From positions 7,757,908 to 7,821,907 of the forward strand of contig NC_087082.1 in NCBI RefSeq assembly GCF_026151205.1: DNA of 64,000 nt, in the 5' to 3' direction. The notes beneath the pieces are model-generated. The model saw nothing but the letters and a program-made list of their open reading frames with translations. It did not search any database and was not told the DNA's origin. Of this stretch, positions 61,673-64,000 are shown piece by piece (position 1 is the stretch's first letter; each line of letters opens with the position of its first letter). This DNA comes from Bolinopsis microptera. Lineage: Eukaryota > Ctenophora > Tentaculata > Lobata > Bolinopsidae. The position numbers and the translations under genes are program-made.

Positions 61673-62309
61673 ATGGATGGATCCATTTTACTGACACCAC
61701 GGCATCAACTTTAACGCGACTTTCTGCAAAAACCGTAAAAGATATACAACTGAAACTTTTTTGACTGGGTCAAATGCTTTAATGGCCTCCAAATCAGCAT
61801 GAAAAAATAAAAAATAGGCCAATAGATAGGAGTTTTAGAGCCCAAAATTTGGACCCCCAAGTGGTGTCAAAAACGCCAATTAAATAGGTAATAATTATTT
61901 TAGTCTCTTGAGTCTTGACACCATTTTAGGGTTATACGGGTTCCTGCTAGTAATGATATAATTATAAACAATGATCGGGTTCACTGTAAATATGTTCCTT
62001 GTGAGATCGTTAACAAAACACAAATAAATTATAAGGCCAAAGAATCAATTACAAATTATTAATATATTATTATACACATAAGTTTCATTCAAACCTAGCA
62101 GTTTTTTATGCTTTTACTAATTCACTTAATTCACTAGTCATTGCATTACCATCGGTCGCACATGAACTTGGTTTTAACGGTTACGGTTTATGCAAAAAAA
62201 CAACTAGAATTAGAAATCGACAGCGTCCAAGAAATATTAATCAAAGTGTTTGTTCGTGTCCTAGGGATCCTTTCACAATAAATCAACGTGTATGGAACTA
62301 TAACACAAA
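61673..62309. other. no gene recognised
   Basis: AT-rich spacer with no repeat or exon that I can identify. Confidence 0.35.
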
Positions 62310-62425
62310 GTAGGCAAAGTCTCATTGCCACCCTGGTCGGTGTCTCATTGCCACCCTAGCTGGTGTCTCATTGCCACCCTGTCCGGTTTTTCATTGCCAC
62401 CCTGGCCGGTGTCTCATTTCCACCT
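62310..62425. repeat. about 23-bp minisatellite
   Basis: About five units containing GTCTCATTGCCACCCTGGCC with several variants. Another half unit (TTTCCACCTTGGCCGGTG) lies at about 62648-62666, separated by the repeat that hosts the miniature element. Confidence 0.85.
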
Positions 62426-62429
62426 TGAC

Positions 62430-62650
62430 CATTGTTATGTTAATGATATGGCCCGGCGCGCGCTACTTCGTAGCACTTGCCATCGGGCCAGTTCCATTTC
62501 GAGAAGAAAGCGGCGCGCGCTACTTCGAAGAAATTTAGACGAGTAACTTACCTGAGGACCCCAGGCTATTATGTTCATTAACATATAAATAAAGATTTGG
62601 CGGAATGACATGCTGAGCGCGGCCCAGTAAACGAGTAACATCCTTCAAAT
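62430..62650 (+). repeat. dispersed repeat R2, copy 1, hosting a miniature element
   Basis: Contains GGCCCGGCGCGCGCTACTTC, GCCATCGGGCCAG, a second GCGGCGCGCGCTACTTCG and TTAGACGAGTAACATCC. The same series occurs at 63605-63735 without the miniature insertion, giving an empty site. Confidence 0.8.
62548..62630 (+). mobile_element. TTAC..GTAA miniature element, copy 2 (83 bp)
   Basis: Begins TTACCTGAGGACCCCAGG and ends GAGCGCGGCCCAGTAA, with direct repeats ACGAGTAAC at 62539-62547 and 62631-62639. Repeat R2 copy 2 has a single ACGAGTAAC at about 63719. Confidence 0.85.
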
Positions 62651-62852
62651 TTCCACCTTGGCCGGTGGCGGTTGGTGAACACATCGAGCATTCGTTTTAA
62701 TTTTATGTACAACGACTTTTTTTTATATGCAACGACAAGCCATAGTGCATTATAAACCAGCAAGCTGAGTTATTGGTAAACGTGGTCTTTTATATCAACA
62801 ATCAAATAATTTAATTTGAATAACTATGAACTATTTAATAATACTAATAGTA

Positions 62853-63570
62853 TAGGGGGTGCACGATAAAAATAAACTTGCTCGATTTTCAAAACTTTTG
62901 TACCATTATGTTTTTTAGAGACTGTGGGAATATAGAATGTTCAGAGTACCAAATTTGTCATACCTTTTTGGAATGATCAGTGAGTTTAGGTGCCATATTT
63001 GATAGTGCGCGGCTTTTGCAAGCAAAATTATGTGTAAAAGTCGCGTAATTTGACGAAATTCGTTGATTTTTGTCGTATTACTATTATTTTGTCATAAATT
63101 CGGTTCCTGCACTGAACATGAATCATGCTGAAAATTTATCAGATCCTTACAATCATACGTAATTAGTACTACCGAACCTAAATTAGTTGAGAGAGATTGG
63201 CCTTGATTAAATTATAAAAGGTCTATAAATGACAAAATAGGTATAAATTCGTTGATAACTCAAAATCTGACCATCGAAATTGCTCAAACTAATTTACAAT
63301 TTAAGTTCAGTAGAACATAAGTGTTTACGCAAGCTGACCAAATTTCAACAAAATTGTTATAAGGGAATTATTATAACTTTTTGATTGTTTCCGAAATAAT
63401 GTGCTGGCCGAAATACGAGCTAAAAAACCATTCAATGGTCAGCGCGCGCATTTTACGGTCGATGGCGCACGGCCTACTAATAATAATAATAGGGAATCGT
63501 TTACTATTACGTGACCATTCCCTAGCGCTCTTTTCGCAAGCTTTTTGCATAATGCATACGTGAGAGAAGC
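62853..63570 (+). repeat. dispersed repeat R1, copy B
   Basis: Homologous to 9739-10420 (starts AGGGGGTGCACGATAAAAAT; shares GTGCGCGGCTTTTG and GTGCTGGCCGAAAT). Internal parts differ, including a GGGAATCG..CGATTCCC-like pair around 63491-63525. No protein. Confidence 0.7.
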
Positions 63571-63604
63571 GAACAAAAGCCTGTTAATCTAATTCTAAGT
63601 AAAT

Positions 63605-63735
63605 ATTGACCATTGTTAATGATCTGGCCCGGCGCGCGCTACTTCGTAGCTCTTGCCATCGGGCCAGAGAAGAAAGTTTCGAGAAGAAAGCGGCGCGCGC
63701 TACTTCGAAGAAACTTAGACGAGTAACATCCGTCA
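63605..63735 (+). repeat. dispersed repeat R2, copy 2
   Basis: Matches 62430-62650 (GGCCCGGCGCGCGCTACTTC, GCGGCGCGCGCTACTTCG) and keeps the uninterrupted TTAGACGAGTAACATCC site. Confidence 0.8.
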
Positions 63736-63770
63736 AAGTAAATATAATTATAACCATCGCACATCGTCAA

Positions 63771-63847
63771 TTACTGGGCCGCGCTCAGCCTGTCATTCCG
63801 CCGAATCTCTATGTTTATGAACATAATAGCCTGAGGTCTCCAGGTAA
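63771..63847 (-). mobile_element. TTAC..GTAA miniature element, copy 3 (77 bp, inverted)
   Basis: Inverse orientation: begins TTACTGGGCCGCGCTCAGCC and ends GGTCTCCAGGTAA. Flanking repeats are ATCGTCAA at 63763-63770 and 63848-63855. It has perfect TTAC/GTAA ends like copy 1. Confidence 0.8.
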
Positions 63848-64000
63848 ATCGTCAATTGTTGTAGCGAGATGCACCACTGGGCCTCGACGAGCTGGGAAGG
63901 ATTAAATAAAGAAAAGCTGTTTGCCGTCTCCTTGACCGAAATTTCGCCTTTTTGACTGAATTTTTGACCAATGACCAATAATTAATGATGTCGGTGAGAG

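Overview
This window is nuclear DNA of an animal, most likely a repeat-rich invertebrate; the phylum cannot be fixed from sequence alone. Evidence: spliceosomal introns with GT..AG borders and consistent phases, a homeobox gene, two class A GPCRs, an animal-type prolidase, and transposons of many eukaryotic kinds (Penelope-like, non-LTR, hAT, Tc1/mariner-like, Helitron-like, an XPG/PIN-type TIR element). There are no operons, prokaryotic genes, CRISPR arrays or recognisable RNA genes. The DNA is AT-rich with very abundant minisatellites.

Four host genes can be rebuilt. (1) GPCR-A, minus strand, 3189-12980, seven coding exons, 472 residues. (2) GPCR-B, plus strand, 30420-31772, one coding exon, 450 residues. 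They look paralogous: same NLDS border after TM1, and HR in place of DRY at the end of TM3. (3) An ANTP/NK-like homeobox gene, minus strand, 33464-43168, five coding exons, 249 residues. (4) Prolidase (Xaa-Pro dipeptidase, PEPD), minus strand, 55264-59012, ten coding exons, 536 residues, with the metal ligands I can recognise present. Exon lengths and phases add up exactly in all three split genes. No functional link between the four is evident.

The most striking feature is that the first large intron of both GPCR-A and the homeobox gene is almost entirely a giant inverted repeat made of nested transposons. In GPCR-A a head-to-head pair of Penelope-like fragments (6511-12006) landed on the 3' splice site of the TM2 exon and left a 13-bp target duplication. 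A 3.2-kb element with GC-rich 0.55-kb inverted ends (8196-11444) then entered the Penelope copy with a perfect 8-bp duplication, and smaller repeats lie inside that. In the homeobox gene, intron 1 holds a 6.7-kb foldback element with arms of about 1.2 kb (36127-42814). One arm is split by a 3.5-kb Academ-like element (36310-39856) whose protein combines a PIN/XPG-like nuclease region with a C-terminal cysteine cluster and carries three disabling lesions. In each case the opposite arm preserves the empty site.

Layout: 1-3000 duplicated 12-bp satellite; 3189-12980 GPCR-A with nested elements; 13000-30400 gene-poor, dominated by tandem arrays (5-bp array of about 1 kb, and 27-, 33-, 29- and 10-bp arrays) and short TIR elements; 30420-31772 GPCR-B; 33464-43168 homeobox gene with foldback; 43200-55200 relics (non-LTR RT, palindrome, tandem Helitron-like pair hosting a TTAA element, hAT tail, Tc1/mariner-like MITE); 55264-59012 prolidase; 59013-64000 gene-free with short repeats, including two of the three copies of a 72-83-bp miniature element.
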